DNA of 64,000 bases, from positions 62,001-126,000 of the forward strand of contig NZ_SWJG01000010.1 in NCBI RefSeq assembly GCF_005870035.1, read 5' to 3'. The notes below the pieces were generated by a model. The model did no database searches. It had not been told where the DNA came from and was given only the letters and a program-made list of their open reading frames with translations. The position numbers and the translations under genes are program-made. Shown here one piece after another: positions 43,770-53,101 of this stretch. Origin of the DNA: Spirosoma lacussanchae. Its GTDB lineage: Bacteria; Bacteroidota; Bacteroidia; Cytophagales; Spirosomataceae. Numbering within the stretch: position 1 is the stretch's first letter; each line of letters begins with the position of its first letter.

Positions 43770-44573
43770 ATGGAAATTTCGTTCATCGGTGCGGGCAACC
43801 TCGCCTGGCATCTGGCCCCGGCCCTCGAAAACGCGGGGCATCACATCAACGAGGTATACAGCCGACAGCTTCAGCACGCTCGCCAGCTAGTCAGTAACCT
43901 ATACGATGCACACACGCACTCTGATCTGAATTTTGCCGATAGCCCGTCCGAATTGTTTGTCCTGGCCGTTCCGGACGATGCGCTCGAAACGGTCTGCTCG
44001 CGGCTGGTACTGCCCGAAAATGCGCTGGTGGTTCATACGTCGGGCAGTATGCCGCTCGATTCGCTGAGTCAGTGGCTCAGTATATACAGCGACGTTCCGG
44101 TGCGGGCGGGGGTTCTTTACGCGCTGCAGACCTTCAGTCGCGGCATTACGTTTATGCCCTTCGACGAAATTCCGCTCTGCCTGGAAGCCGCCGACACCGC
44201 CACGGAAGAAACGCTGGTTCAATTAGGCCAGCAGCTCAGCGACGTGGTCTACGTGCTCACCTCCGACGAACGCCGGGTGCTACATATGTCGGCGGTGTTT
44301 GCCTGCAACTTCACCAACCATCTGCTGGCGGTGGCGCATGACCTCACTACAACCCAGGGCCTGGAGTTCGATCTGCTCCGGCCGCTCATTACCGAAACCG
44401 TTCGGAAAGCCCTGGCCGCCGACAACCCCGCCGACGTGCAGACGGGTCCGGCCCGCCGGGGCGACCTCGGCACCATTGAAAGTCACCTTCAGTTACTGAC
44501 CGATCAGCCCCGCCTGTCGGAGATCTATCAGGTCATGACGACCAGCATCCGACGCCGGTATGAGCCTAATTAG
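43770..44573 (+). CDS. Rossmann-like DUF2520 protein (ProC/F420-oxidoreductase superfamily)
   Basis: A cytoplasmic protein of 267 residues. N-terminal NAD(P)-binding fold (MEISFIGAGNLAWHLAPALENAGH, glycine motif GAGNLA). The C-terminal DUF2520 dimerisation domain carries YALQTFSRG, LHMSAVFACNFTNHLLAVA and the conserved GPARRGDLGTIESHL. The start at MEISFIGAG is the conserved N-terminus. Biochemical role unknown; the fold suggests an NADP-dependent dehydrogenase. It is divergent from the glycosyltransferase operon, with about 75 bp between the starts. Confidence 0.9.
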   Translation: MEISFIGAGNLAWHLAPALENAGHHINEVYSRQLQHARQLVSNLYDAHTHSDLNFADSPSELFVLAVPDDALETVCSRLVLPENALVVHTSGSMPLDSLSQWLSIYSDVPVRAGVLYALQTFSRGITFMPFDEIPLCLEAADTATEETLVQLGQQLSDVVYVLTSDERRVLHMSAVFACNFTNHLLAVAHDLTTTQGLEFDLLRPLITETVRKALAADNPADVQTGPARRGDLGTIESHLQLLTDQPRLSEIYQVMTTSIRRRYEPN

Positions 44574-44590
44574 CGCGTTATGACGTATTT

Positions 44591-44629
44591 TTACAAAATT
44601 CTACAACCTGAGTGGAGTAAATTTTGTAA
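44591..44629. promoter_or_regulatory. AT-rich inverted repeat upstream of the anti-sigma-like gene
   Basis: TTACAAAATT (44591-44600) and AATTTTGTAA (44620-44629) are perfect 10-bp complements separated by 19 bp. The gap-plus-arm spacing fits an operator-like site on one helix face, or a weak hairpin. It lies 18 bp after one gene and 80 bp before the next. Confidence 0.4.
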
Positions 44630-44709
44630 TAAAGTGGTTATGCAACTAGTTGTAATTACTGGCGATATTTGTTTAGCTTACCCATCGCCGTACTAATTCT
44701 CCTGAATCT

Positions 44710-45207
44710 GTGTCTACCAATCATTATTTGATCCATACACTCCTGAAGCCATATCTGGCGGGTTTATCGACCGAAGCGGAGAAAAAGGAGCTGGAAAGGC
44801 TACTGGCCGAAGATCCTGATCTTATGGCGCAGATCGAAGAAGTAGAAGCAGGTCTCGAGCACTATCTGCAAAAAAACGCGGTGCCGCCACCGCCCAACCT
44901 CGACTCAGCCATCTGGCAGCGCATCAACGGTACGGAAATTCAGAAACGGGAACCCCAGCAACGCACCCAGGCCCCGCCACCGCCCCCCGAACCAGCCCAA
45001 TCGCCCTATGTCGATGTCGAGGTCAGCAATACCCACATTCAGGTGCACAAACTCTGGCGTACGGCCTTCATCGCTGTATTCATCCTCTCGAAGGTGTTCC
45101 TGATTCTGGGACTCTATTATTATTTCAAGGCCAACAGTCAGGAGCAGGAGATTGAACGGCTCAAAGCAACCGTTCAGCAAATGGCACCCGCCGGCCGGCT
45201 CCCCTGA
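44710..45207 (+). CDS. RskA-type N-terminal anti-sigma-like membrane protein
   Basis: A protein of 165 residues with GTG start. The N-terminal 70 residues (YLAGLSTEAEKKELERLLAEDP, LEHYLQKNAVPPPPNLDSAIWQ) match the zinc-less N-terminal domain of RskA-type anti-sigma factors. Then come a Pro-rich linker (80-98), one transmembrane helix (about 118-138) and a short coiled coil (QEQEIERLKATVQQM). The usual C-terminal sensory domain is missing and no ECF sigma gene lies beside it. It may bind a sigma factor encoded elsewhere. An AT-rich inverted repeat precedes it. Confidence 0.75.
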   Translation: MSTNHYLIHTLLKPYLAGLSTEAEKKELERLLAEDPDLMAQIEEVEAGLEHYLQKNAVPPPPNLDSAIWQRINGTEIQKREPQQRTQAPPPPPEPAQSPYVDVEVSNTHIQVHKLWRTAFIAVFILSKVFLILGLYYYFKANSQEQEIERLKATVQQMAPAGRLP

Positions 45208-45258
45208 GCGCCCTGACTAACCCGCCACCGGCTACATGCATGCGTTAAGACCCGTTTT

Positions 45259-46284
45259 ATGAAGATTTTCAGTAGCCTGCTTCTCTCCTTTCTGTTCCCC
45301 ATCACGTCTGTACTGGCGCAGTGGCAACCGCAATCGGTACAGACCGATGCCCACTTCCGGTCGGTAAGTATGGCCACCCCCGATGTTGTCTGGCTGGGCG
45401 GCTCAAAAGGCACCTTCGTTCGCAGCACAGACGGGGGGCAGACCTGGCAAACCGGAACCGTTCCCAACGCCCAGGACTGCGACTTTCGCGATGTTCAGGC
45501 TATCGATGCCCAGACGGCCTTGCTGATGAGCGCCGGTCCGGCCGGAAAAGGACAGGCCCGGCTCTACAAAACGACCGATGCAGGCCAGACCTGGTCGCTG
45601 GTGTATCAGACGCAGCAGCCGGGCGTATTTTTCGACGGCATGGACTTCTGGGACAAACAGCACGGCATCGTTTTCAGCGATCCGGTCGATAACAAATGGG
45701 TGGTTCTCACGACCGATAACGGTGGTCAGTCCTGGCAGCCGGTACCACCAGGTAACCTGCCCCTCATGCAGCCCGGCGAAGCAGCCTTTGCCGCCAGCGG
45801 TACCAGCCTGGTTGTACAGGGCAAACGAAACGTATGGATTGCGTCGGGCGGCTCTACGAGCGGTCGCGTATTTCGGTCCAAAGACCGGGGCCGCAGCTGG
45901 AACGTTGCCACTACGCCTTTACCCGCCGGTGAGGCAACGGGCCTGTTCGGCATGCGGTTCTTCAGCGAGAAGGTTGGAGTGGTCGTAGGCGGCAACTACA
46001 AAGCAGAGACCCAGCCCGGCCCCAATGCAGCCATCACCCGCGACGGGGGCCAGACCTGGGAGCGCCTGGCCGAAACCAACCCGCCCGGCCTGAAAGAAGC
46101 CGTGGCGCTGCTACCCGGCGACAGGCTGCTGGTCATCGGCCCGACGGGTACCAGCCTCTCGGCCGATCAGGGACAAACCTGGCAACGGCTCGATACCGAA
46201 GGGTTCCACGCCGTAGCCTGCCTGAAGGGGACCTGCTATGCCGTGGGCGCTAAAGGCAAAGTCAGCAAACAGGTTTTCAAATAG
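45259..46284 (+). CDS. Ycf48/Hcf136-like BNR propeller protein
   Basis: A secreted 341-residue protein with signal peptide (LLLSFLFPITSVLAQ). Asp-box repeats STDGGQTWQT, TTDAGQTWSL, TTDNGGQSWQP, SKDRGRSWNV, TRDGGQTWER and SADQGQTWQR form a single propeller. The same repeat family builds plant Hcf136 and cyanobacterial Ycf48, which act in photosystem II assembly. In a heterotroph this role cannot apply, and the protein is simply a secreted propeller of unknown binding partner. It is distinct from the larger BNR protein at 28335-31547. Confidence 0.85.
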   Translation: MKIFSSLLLSFLFPITSVLAQWQPQSVQTDAHFRSVSMATPDVVWLGGSKGTFVRSTDGGQTWQTGTVPNAQDCDFRDVQAIDAQTALLMSAGPAGKGQARLYKTTDAGQTWSLVYQTQQPGVFFDGMDFWDKQHGIVFSDPVDNKWVVLTTDNGGQSWQPVPPGNLPLMQPGEAAFAASGTSLVVQGKRNVWIASGGSTSGRVFRSKDRGRSWNVATTPLPAGEATGLFGMRFFSEKVGVVVGGNYKAETQPGPNAAITRDGGQTWERLAETNPPGLKEAVALLPGDRLLVIGPTGTSLSADQGQTWQRLDTEGFHAVACLKGTCYAVGAKGKVSKQVFK

Positions 46285-46409
46285 GACCAATGAGCGGCCG
46301 TAAGCGCAGCCGGTGTCTCACGATAATACCCAGAACCGCTTCAGCCAATAAAGTGTAAACCGCCGTCGTTATTCAGCCGTGTTGAACGAATAACCCCACC
46401 CGGTTTACA

Positions 46410-47471
46410 GTGAAAGCGGTATCCTCTCTATCATTTATTTTATTGAGCGTGGTCGCTGCTGGCCCGCTATTGGCCCAGCCATCCGGTATCCTGAACCGGC
46501 CCGAAAGTTTCATCTGCAATTATACCGGGCGGAGTACCAGTCCGCAGGTAGTCTGCAACCAGGCTACGGCCTCTAACGGTCACGCCGAACGCGTTGTGGA
46601 CCGGATTCTCAGACCCATCGGGCTGATGCGCAACTTCAAGGTGGTCGAGTGCTCCAACACCGATAACTGTTTCGCTACGGTGCTGAAAGGACAGCGGTTT
46701 ATCGTCTACGATGCGGCTTTCATGCAGGGAATTGAAGAAGAAACCGAAACCGACTGGTCGGCCATCAGCATCATGGCCCACGAGATCGGCCATCACTTGC
46801 AGGGACACACCATCGATGGTCGGGGGGGGCAGCCGCAGAAAGAAATAGAAGCCGACAAGTTTTCAGGCTTTGTGCTGCATCAGCTGGGTGCCTCGCTGGA
46901 CGAATCGGTGGTGGCCGTTCGGGCACTGGGCAACGAACACCCTACCCCCACCCACCCGGCCAAACCCGCCCGGATCGACGCCATTCGCAAGGGCTGGCTC
47001 GAAGCCGAAGCGATGTACCCCAAGAATCGACTGGCCAGCAAACCCGCCACCGCTATTGCTCCCAGACCAGTTACCAATTCGGGCATGACATCCCCCGTCG
47101 TGCGGCCACCGGTCGTAGCTAAAGCCCCGGCGGCTCCCGTACGGATGGCCGTCGGCTGTGTCTCGGGCGACTGTGCCGATGGGAAGGGCGTATTTGTGTA
47201 TCCAACCCGCGAACGCTACGTAGGCGAGTTTGAAGAAGGCGACAAACACGGCGAAGGCGCCGAATACTACCCCGATGGGAAACTGAAATACCGGGGCAAC
47301 TTCCGCGACAACCTCCGCACCGACTACGGCGTGTACTACTACCGCAACGGCGACCGGTACGAAGGCTGGTTTGCCCGCAACGTACCCAACGGCAAAGGTA
47401 CCTACACCTTTGCCGACGGCGCCCGGTTTTCGGGCATCTTCAAAAATGGGCAGCCGGTTTCAAGAGAATAA
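46410..47471 (+). CDS. M48-like zinc protease fused to MORN repeats
   Basis: A secreted protein of 353 residues with GTG start and a signal peptide of about 22 residues (SVVAAGPLLAQ). The protease part has HEIGH at 124-128 followed by EIEADKF, with the probable third ligand Glu147, as in M48-type gluzincins. Four cysteines lie in the N-terminal part (36, 49, 81, 87). The C-terminal 85 residues hold MORN repeats (YVGEFEEGDKHGEGAEYY, YEGWFARNVPNGKGTYTF, FSGIFKNGQ). MORN repeats usually bind lipids or act as a scaffold. The fusion suggests anchoring of the protease at the membrane. Confidence 0.87.
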   Translation: MKAVSSLSFILLSVVAAGPLLAQPSGILNRPESFICNYTGRSTSPQVVCNQATASNGHAERVVDRILRPIGLMRNFKVVECSNTDNCFATVLKGQRFIVYDAAFMQGIEEETETDWSAISIMAHEIGHHLQGHTIDGRGGQPQKEIEADKFSGFVLHQLGASLDESVVAVRALGNEHPTPTHPAKPARIDAIRKGWLEAEAMYPKNRLASKPATAIAPRPVTNSGMTSPVVRPPVVAKAPAAPVRMAVGCVSGDCADGKGVFVYPTRERYVGEFEEGDKHGEGAEYYPDGKLKYRGNFRDNLRTDYGVYYYRNGDRYEGWFARNVPNGKGTYTFADGARFSGIFKNGQPVSRE

Positions 47472-47473
47472 AC

Positions 47474-47517
47474 AAAAAGAAGGGGGACACGTTGATTGAC
47501 GCGCCCCCCTTCTTTTT
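47474..47517. terminator. Bidirectional terminator between the M48/MORN gene and rocD
   Basis: Perfect 13-bp arms (47474-47486 and 47505-47517), A5-GAAGGGGG against CCCCCTTC-T5. It starts 3 bp after the MORN-gene stop and ends 12 bp beyond the rocD stop, so both convergent genes can use it. Confidence 0.9.
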
Positions 47518-47528
47518 GCTTCCAGCTT

Positions 47529-48779
47529 CTAAAAATCCAGAATCGTCTTTTCGATAATGTCGCAGGCTGCGTGCATCTGCTCGCTGTTGATGACGAGCGG
47601 GGGCGCAAACCGGATTTTGTCGCCGTGGGTAGGCTTACAGAGCAGGCCGTTGTCCTTGAGTTTCATGCAGATCTCCCAGGCCGTTTCGTCGCCGAACTGA
47701 GGACGCTCTGCCACGATGATGGCGTTCAGCAGTCCTTTGCCCCGTACGGCTTTGACCAGATCGGTTTTCTGGATCAGCCCGGTCATGCGGTTCCGAAAAA
47801 TCTCGCCCATAGCCGCAGCATTTTCGGTCAGTTTTTCTTCCTCTACCACCTTCAGGGCTTCGATCGTTACGGCGCAGGCCAGCGGGTTGCCGCCGTACGT
47901 ACTGCCGTGTTCGCCGGGTTTGATGGTCAGCATGACCTCGTCCGAAGCCAGCACCGCCGATACGGGCATGGTTCCTCCCGACAGGGCTTTGCCCAGCACC
48001 AGCAGGTCGGGCTTCACGTCTTCATGATCGCAGCAGATGCGTTTACCCGTCCGGCCAATACCTGTTTGTACTTCGTCGGCAATGAACAGCACGTTGTAGC
48101 GGGTACAGAGGTCACGAACGCCACGCAGGTATCCTTCGTCGGGCACCAGCACTCCTGCTTCGCCCTGGATCGGCTCGACCATGAACCCGGCAATGTTCGG
48201 ATCACTCCGGAACGCATCTTCCAGCGCATGGAGGTCGTTGTACGGAACAATGATATAGCCCGGCAGCAATGGACCGAAATCGTTGGTACTGCTCGGGTCT
48301 GTCGACGACGATATGGCGGCCAGCGTCCGGCCCCAGAAATTACCGGCTGCGTAAACGGTTTTAGCCTGGTTTTGCGGAATACCTTTGACTTTATAGGCCC
48401 ATTTGCGGGTCAGCTTCAGTGCTGTTTCGCCCGCTTCCGCACCCGAGTTCATCATCAGTGCTTTGTCATAGCCAAAGTACTCGCACAAAAAGCGGACGCA
48501 GAGGCCGGCTTTTTCGTTGTAAAAAGCCCGCGAGGTCAGCGTCAGGCGCTGCGCCTGCTCAATCAGCGTATTGATGATACGCGGGTGGCAATGTCCCTGA
48601 CTCACGGCACTGTAGGCCGACAGGAAATCGAAATACTGCTTTTCTTCAACGTCCCAGACATAAACGCCCTGGCCCCGCGATAATACAACCGGGATGGGGT
48701 GGTAGTTGTGGGCGCCGTACTGCCACTCTAACTCAATAGCCCGGTCCGTAGCCGAGGTGGTGGGAATCAATGTATCCAT
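47529..48779 (-). CDS. rocD: Ornithine--oxo-acid aminotransferase
   Basis: A PLP-dependent enzyme of 416 residues. It converts ornithine and 2-oxoglutarate to glutamate-semialdehyde and glutamate, linking arginine catabolism to proline and glutamate. Signatures: [53 protein letters not shown] (Asp235 stacks on PLP) and the PLP lysine, Lys264, in [16 protein letters not shown]. The family's [16 protein letters not shown] follows. Length is normal. No arginase gene is nearby. Confidence 0.95.
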   Translation of the reverse strand: MDTLIPTTSATDRAIELEWQYGAHNYHPIPVVLSRGQGVYVWDVEEKQYFDFLSAYSAVSQGHCHPRIINTLIEQAQRLTLTSRAFYNEKAGLCVRFLCEYFGYDKALMMNSGAEAGETALKLTRKWAYKVKGIPQNQAKTVYAAGNFWGRTLAAISSSTDPSSTNDFGPLLPGYIIVPYNDLHALEDAFRSDPNIAGFMVEPIQGEAGVLVPDEGYLRGVRDLCTRYNVLFIADEVQTGIGRTGKRICCDHEDVKPDLLVLGKALSGGTMPVSAVLASDEVMLTIKPGEHGSTYGGNPLACAVTIEALKVVEEEKLTENAAAMGEIFRNRMTGLIQKTDLVKAVRGKGLLNAIIVAERPQFGDETAWEICMKLKDNGLLCKPTHGDKIRFAPPLVINSEQMHAACDIIEKTILDF

Positions 48780-48846
48780 GCGTGTAGCCGTTAATTGTCA
48801 GCCGATTACTAAAATCAGCTGACCTATTTTGCAACCAACTGCCTGA

Positions 48847-49068
<222 letters not shown>

Positions 49069-49069
49069 G

Positions 49070-49100
49070 TTGCAGATTATGAATAAATTAGCCAATTTTG
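49070..49100 (+). promoter_or_regulatory. Possible promoter of rpmB
   Basis: TTG at 49070-49072 and CAATTTTG at 49093-49100, with 20 bp between them. The -7 element has one mismatch to TAnnTTTG. It begins 2 bp after the DUF5522 stop and 29 bp before the rpmB start. Confidence 0.5.
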
Positions 49101-49128
49101 CGCCCTCATACGGAAAACGAGTACGGTA

Positions 49129-49368
49129 ATGGCCAGAATTTGTCAAATCACAGGAAAACGCACGCGGTCGGGAAACAACGTTTCTCACGCCAATAATAAA
49201 ACGAAGCGCAAGTTCTATCCGAACCTGCAGAAGAAGCGTTTCTTCGTCGAATCAACCGGCGAGTGGATTACGCTTCGTGTGGCTACGTCGGCCATCAAGA
49301 CCATCAACAAAAACGGTCTGGAAGTAACGCTCCGCAAGGCTTACCAACGCGGTACGCTGTCGCTATAA
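49129..49368 (+). CDS. rpmB: 50S ribosomal protein L28
   Basis: Ribosomal protein L28, 79 residues. It begins MARICQITGKRTRSGNNVSHANNKTKRKFYPN and contains KRFFVESTGEWITLRVATSAI, diagnostic of bacterial L28. Four-cysteine zinc binding is absent (one Cys at residue 5), so it is the zinc-independent form. Length is normal. An own promoter and a terminator bracket it. In many bacteria rpmB stands with rpmG, but that gene is not adjacent. Confidence 0.97.
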   Translation: MARICQITGKRTRSGNNVSHANNKTKRKFYPNLQKKRFFVESTGEWITLRVATSAIKTINKNGLEVTLRKAYQRGTLSL

Positions 49369-49390
49369 GTCGATACCATCGGCATTCACG

Positions 49391-49419
49391 AGCCTCTTCC
49401 GCATCGGAGGGGGCTTTTT
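49391..49419 (+). terminator. Terminator after rpmB
   Basis: An 11-bp stem with several G-U pairs (49391-49401 with 49405-49415), a CAT loop and a T-tract to 49419, 22 bp after the stop. Confidence 0.8.
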
Positions 49420-49504
49420 GTGTTTGCTTCGTGTTGAGCAAATCGATGAATTCGTTGACCCCTCAGCCGCCTGATCACGAACGCAGACCTACAATACCCA
49501 ATTC

Positions 49505-50227
49505 ATGAAACTATCCTTTGAATCACTCATCGTTTTTGAGAACGACGATTATATACTCATCAACAAACCGCCCCACGTGGCTTCGCTCGATGAGCGAACT
49601 ACCGACCGGAGTGGTCAGAGTATTATCCGGCTGGCGAAGGCCTACCACCCCGACGCGCAGTTGGGCCACCGGCTGGACAAAGAAACCTCGGGAATACTGG
49701 CTATCGCCAAACACCCCGATGCGTACCGGCATCTGGCCATGCAGTTTGAACACCGCGAGGTGACCAAACGCTACCATGCCGTTGTAAACGGCATCCATAA
49801 CTTCGAGGGCATCTCGGTATACCTGCCCATCTCACCCATCAAAGACGGAACCGCCGTGCGGATTGACCGCGAGAAAGGTAAGGTAGCCGAAACCATTTTC
49901 AATACGCTGCAGGCCTATCGAACCACAACGCTCGTTGAGTGTATGCCCGTGACGGGCCGAATGCACCAGATCCGGGTACACCTGATGTGCCTCAAAGCAC
50001 CCATCGTCAACGACCCGACCTACGGGGGAGAGCCCGTGTTTCTGTCAGACGTAAAACGGAAATTCAACCTGAAGCAGGGCACCGAAGAACTGCCGCTGAT
50101 TCAGCGGGTAGCGCTCCACGCTCACTCGCTCACGTTTGCCCTGCTCGACGGCACGGAACATACTTTCGAGGCTCCCTATCCGAAAGACTTCGGCGTCCTG
50201 GTGAAGCAGCTGGAGAAGTTTAACTAG
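49505..50227 (+). CDS. RluA-family pseudouridine synthase
   Basis: A protein of 240 residues that isomerises uridine to pseudouridine in RNA. The catalytic-motif segment GHRLDKETSGILAIAKH contains Asp58. MPVTGRMHQIRVHLM is the standard C-terminal family motif. An S4 domain is not visible, so it resembles the shorter RluA-type enzymes rather than RluC or RluD, and the target uridine cannot be assigned. The ATG at 49505 is the only good start. A second, distinct RluA-family gene stands at 56618-57349. Confidence 0.92.
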   Translation: MKLSFESLIVFENDDYILINKPPHVASLDERTTDRSGQSIIRLAKAYHPDAQLGHRLDKETSGILAIAKHPDAYRHLAMQFEHREVTKRYHAVVNGIHNFEGISVYLPISPIKDGTAVRIDREKGKVAETIFNTLQAYRTTTLVECMPVTGRMHQIRVHLMCLKAPIVNDPTYGGEPVFLSDVKRKFNLKQGTEELPLIQRVALHAHSLTFALLDGTEHTFEAPYPKDFGVLVKQLEKFN

Positions 50228-50308
50228 CGGGCAGCTCAATAGGTCGGGCGCCCGGAAACTGGCAAAGTCTGGCAGACTCATTAACTTGCCAACTTACCGA
50301 CTTATGCT

Positions 50309-50608
50309 ATGTTTGTTCATACCGTATTCTTCTGGCTCAATCGCCCCGACAGCCAGGACGACCGCACCGCACTCCGGGCCGGTCTCGAAACGCTCCGGGA
50401 AATAAGTGACATTTCTGCTGCGTACATCGGCGCCCCGGCCGATACCCGGCGTCCTGTCATCGATCACACCTACGACTTCTCGCTGACGTTTGTTTTCACC
50501 GACCAGGCAGCCCACGATGCCTACCAGGTTCATCCGATTCACCTGGCGTTTGTCGACAACTGCCGCCACCTCTGGGAACGCGTTCAGATCTACGACGCCA
50601 TTGGCTGA
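50309..50608 (+). CDS. Dabb (stress-responsive A/B barrel) family protein
   Basis: A 99-residue protein of the dimeric alpha/beta-barrel type. MFVHTVFFWLN is the family's first strand. Further features are ADTRRPVIDHTYDFSLTFVFTDQAAHDAYQVHPIHLAFVD, with the conserved FxD and HPxH turn. Function in bacteria is unknown. It stands between an RluA-family gene and a terminator shared with ohr. Confidence 0.88.
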   Translation: MFVHTVFFWLNRPDSQDDRTALRAGLETLREISDISAAYIGAPADTRRPVIDHTYDFSLTFVFTDQAAHDAYQVHPIHLAFVDNCRHLWERVQIYDAIG

Positions 50609-50619
50609 TCACGCACAGA

Positions 50620-50661
50620 AAAAGGCCGGGCCAACAGATCAACGCTGTAGCCCGGCCTTTT
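50620..50661. terminator. Bidirectional terminator between Dabb and ohr
   Basis: AAAAGGCCGGGC (50620-50631) pairs perfectly with GCCCGGCCTTTT (50650-50661), enclosing an 18-base loop. Both T-tracts face the outgoing genes. Confidence 0.9.
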
Positions 50662-50678
50662 CTATACGCTGCTGTCTC

Positions 50679-51119
50679 CTAGATCATCACTTCGATAGCC
50701 ATGTCCATATTGCCTTTAACGGCTTTGGAGTACGGACATACCGCATGAGCCGTTTCGGCCAGCTGCTGCAGCTGTTCCTTATCCATACCGGGCGCCTTCA
50801 CGACGATCTTCCCGGACAGAAACATATTATTTCCGTCTTTATTGAGCGAGATGCTGACCTCTACTGCGTGCTGGGGCAAAATTACTTTACGGCGCTCAGC
50901 CACGGCCATCAGCGCTCCGTTGTAGCATGAGCTATAGGCCGCAGCAAACAGCATTTCCGGGTTGGCGGCTTTTCCTTCGCCGTGCATCTCTACGGGTCGG
51001 CGAACATCCAGCTCCAGAACGCCATCGAGCGATTTTACGTCGCCTTCGCGCCCGCCAACGTTGCTGACCGTAGCCGTGTATAGGGTTTCTACTTTAGATT
51101 GTGGTTCCTGGGTTGTCAT
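50679..51119 (-). CDS. ohr: Organic hydroperoxide resistance protein Ohr
   Basis: An OsmC/Ohr-family peroxidase of 146 residues that reduces organic hydroperoxides with lipoyl or other thiols. The peroxidatic Cys65 in AYSSCYNGAL and resolving Cys128 in AVCPYSKA are present, with Arg41 in VRRPVEM. LDVRRP-type and GNMD motifs are normal. The regulator OhrR (MarR family) is not adjacent; the only MarR gene of the window is at 9441. It is divergent from the TPR-protein gene, with a 200-bp gap. Confidence 0.95.
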   Translation of the reverse strand: MTTQEPQSKVETLYTATVSNVGGREGDVKSLDGVLELDVRRPVEMHGEGKAANPEMLFAAAYSSCYNGALMAVAERRKVILPQHAVEVSISLNKDGNNMFLSGKIVVKAPGMDKEQLQQLAETAHAVCPYSKAVKGNMDMAIEVMI

Positions 51120-51226
51120 ATGAGCGATTTGATTGTTGAGCCATGAATACGTGTTGATAACCTAACCCGTAAATCGGCAAACTGTTAGCCGCCCGCCCGA
51201 CAGAGCAATTATCAGTTATTTTGAAC

Positions 51227-51234
51227 TACCTTTG
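51227..51234 (+). promoter_or_regulatory. -7 element before the TPR gene
   Basis: TACCTTTG, an exact TAnnTTTG match, 85 bp before the start. No good TTG at the usual distance. Confidence 0.45.
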
Positions 51235-51319
51235 TTTAAAGGACTTATTCGCGATAAAGCCGCAATAGAACCAACCAAGCCGCGTTTTTAGAGATACGCA
51301 CGATAAGGTACCGACCAGC

Positions 51320-53101
51320 ATGAATCCACTAATCAACGTATATCGCAACCGATCGGTCAGAGGATGGGTCGTCGGGCTGGGGCTGCTGATGAGTATCGGG
51401 CTGCTGCCAGCGTCAGCCCAACGAAAGCGTGCCGAAACCAAAGCCGATACCAGCCTGGCCAAAGCCAGCTCCACCACGACCGTTCGGATGGAAGAGGAAA
51501 CCCTGTTTGCCGACGGGATGCGCTTTCTGATGACCGACGAACCGTCAAAAGCCGTTACGCAGTTTGGCAAGGTACTCCAGAAAAACCCCGGCAACGCAGC
51601 CGCCCAGTACGCTACGGCCAGCGCCCTGATGAAGATGGGTAAAACGGCGGAAGCCATCCCCTTCGCCACCAAAGCCCACTCGCTCGACGCCGGTAATAAG
51701 TTCTACGCCCTGGTGCTGGCCGAACTCTACGTGAAGCAGAAGCGGTACAGCGAAGCCGAAGAACTCTACGAAACGCTCGTTAAAAAAGGAGCCGAAAACG
51801 CCGAATATGGCGTCGAGCTGGCCGCTATCTACCTCTTCGACGACAAACCCGACAAAGCGCTCGAAGCCTATGAACGGGTTGAACGCGAACTGGGCATGAA
51901 CGAAGAGATTACCCGCCAGAAGCAGCGTATCTACCTCAAACAGAACAAAATTGACAAGGCTGTCGAAGAAGCCGAAAAGCTGGTGCAGTCCGAACCGGGC
52001 GACCCGGAATACCTGCTCGAAGGCGCCGAACTGCTCATTGCCAACGACCGCTCCGATCAGGCCATTACGTGGATTGACCGTGCGCTCAAGCTAAACGCCG
52101 ACCTGCCCCAGGCGCACGTGCTGCTGGCCGATATTTACCGCAAAAAAGGGGATATGAACCGGGTTACGCAGGAGCTCAACCAGGTGTTTGCCAACCCGAA
52201 TCTGGAAGCCGGTCTAAAAGCCCGGATCCTGTCCAGCTACGTAGGCCTGACCGGCGAAAACGCCCCTGCTCAGCAGGATGCGCTCAAAATGGCCCAGGAT
52301 CTGGCCAAATCGAACCCCAAAGACCCCAAGTCACAAATTATGGTAGCCGATCTGCTCATGCAGCAGGGCAAGAAAGCCGAAGCCCGCGACGCCTACGCCC
52401 GGGCGGCCCGGCTCGACGGCTCGGTCTACGAAGTGTGGGGGTCGCTGCTGCAGCTCGACGGCGAACTTAACCAGGTCGACAGTTTGCTGGTTCACTCCGA
52501 GCAGGCACTGGAAGTATTCCCGACGCAGGGCCTCTTCTGGTACTCCAACGGGTCGGCAAACTTGTATAAACGGCGTTATCAGCAGGCCGTCGATGCCCTC
52601 GAAGAAAGTCAGAAGCTACTGGCAGCTACTACCAATAACGAACTGAAACGCGGTATTCAGGCCCAGTTGGGCGACGCCTACAACGGCCTGGGCGATCACG
52701 CCAGGTCCGACGAAGCTTACGAAGCCGTGCTTAAAGCAGACCCGCTCAACGACCACGTCCTCAATAATTACAGCTACTTTCTGTCGCTGCGCAAGGCTAA
52801 TCTGCCTCGCGCGCTGCAACTGGCCCAAAAGCTGGTCGAACGTCATCCTACCAACGCAACCTATCTGGATACCTACGCCTGGGTGTTGTACGTTTCGAAA
52901 GACTACGTCAAGGCACGCCAGTATCTCGAAAAAGCTCTGGCCGATCCGGCTGGCGTAAGCGGAACCATTATTGAACATTACGGCGATGTGCTGTACCAGC
53001 TTGGCGAACGCACACAGGCCGCCGAGCAATGGAAACGAGCTAAGGCCAAAGGCGGCACCGGCCCCGAACTGGATAAGAAGATTTCTACCGGCACGCTGTA
53101 A
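51320..53101 (+). CDS. Tetratricopeptide-repeat protein
   Basis: A protein of 593 residues with a signal peptide (GWVVGLGLLMSIGLLPASAQ, to about residue 34) and around a dozen TPR units, for instance FGKVLQKNPGNAAAQYATAS, EAEELYETLVKKGAENAEYG and QYLEKALADPAGVSGTIIEH. No catalytic domain. It is the first of three genes (TPR, DUF4292, EnvC-like), an order known from many Bacteroidota. It is probably periplasmic or outer-membrane associated and serves as a scaffold. A small hairpin overlaps its stop codon. Confidence 0.88.
   Translation: MNPLINVYRNRSVRGWVVGLGLLMSIGLLPASAQRKRAETKADTSLAKASSTTTVRMEEETLFADGMRFLMTDEPSKAVTQFGKVLQKNPGNAAAQYATASALMKMGKTAEAIPFATKAHSLDAGNKFYALVLAELYVKQKRYSEAEELYETLVKKGAENAEYGVELAAIYLFDDKPDKALEAYERVERELGMNEEITRQKQRIYLKQNKIDKAVEEAEKLVQSEPGDPEYLLEGAELLIANDRSDQAITWIDRALKLNADLPQAHVLLADIYRKKGDMNRVTQELNQVFANPNLEAGLKARILSSYVGLTGENAPAQQDALKMAQDLAKSNPKDPKSQIMVADLLMQQGKKAEARDAYARAARLDGSVYEVWGSLLQLDGELNQVDSLLVHSEQALEVFPTQGLFWYSNGSANLYKRRYQQAVDALEESQKLLAATTNNELKRGIQAQLGDAYNGLGDHARSDEAYEAVLKADPLNDHVLNNYSYFLSLRKANLPRALQLAQKLVERHPTNATYLDTYAWVLYVSKDYVKARQYLEKALADPAGVSGTIIEHYGDVLYQLGERTQAAEQWKRAKAKGGTGPELDKKISTGTL

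Noticed and set aside
45259-46284. A photosystem assembly factor
   Set aside because: The protein shares the Ycf48 propeller, but no photosynthesis gene is seen and the repeat is common in secreted proteins.
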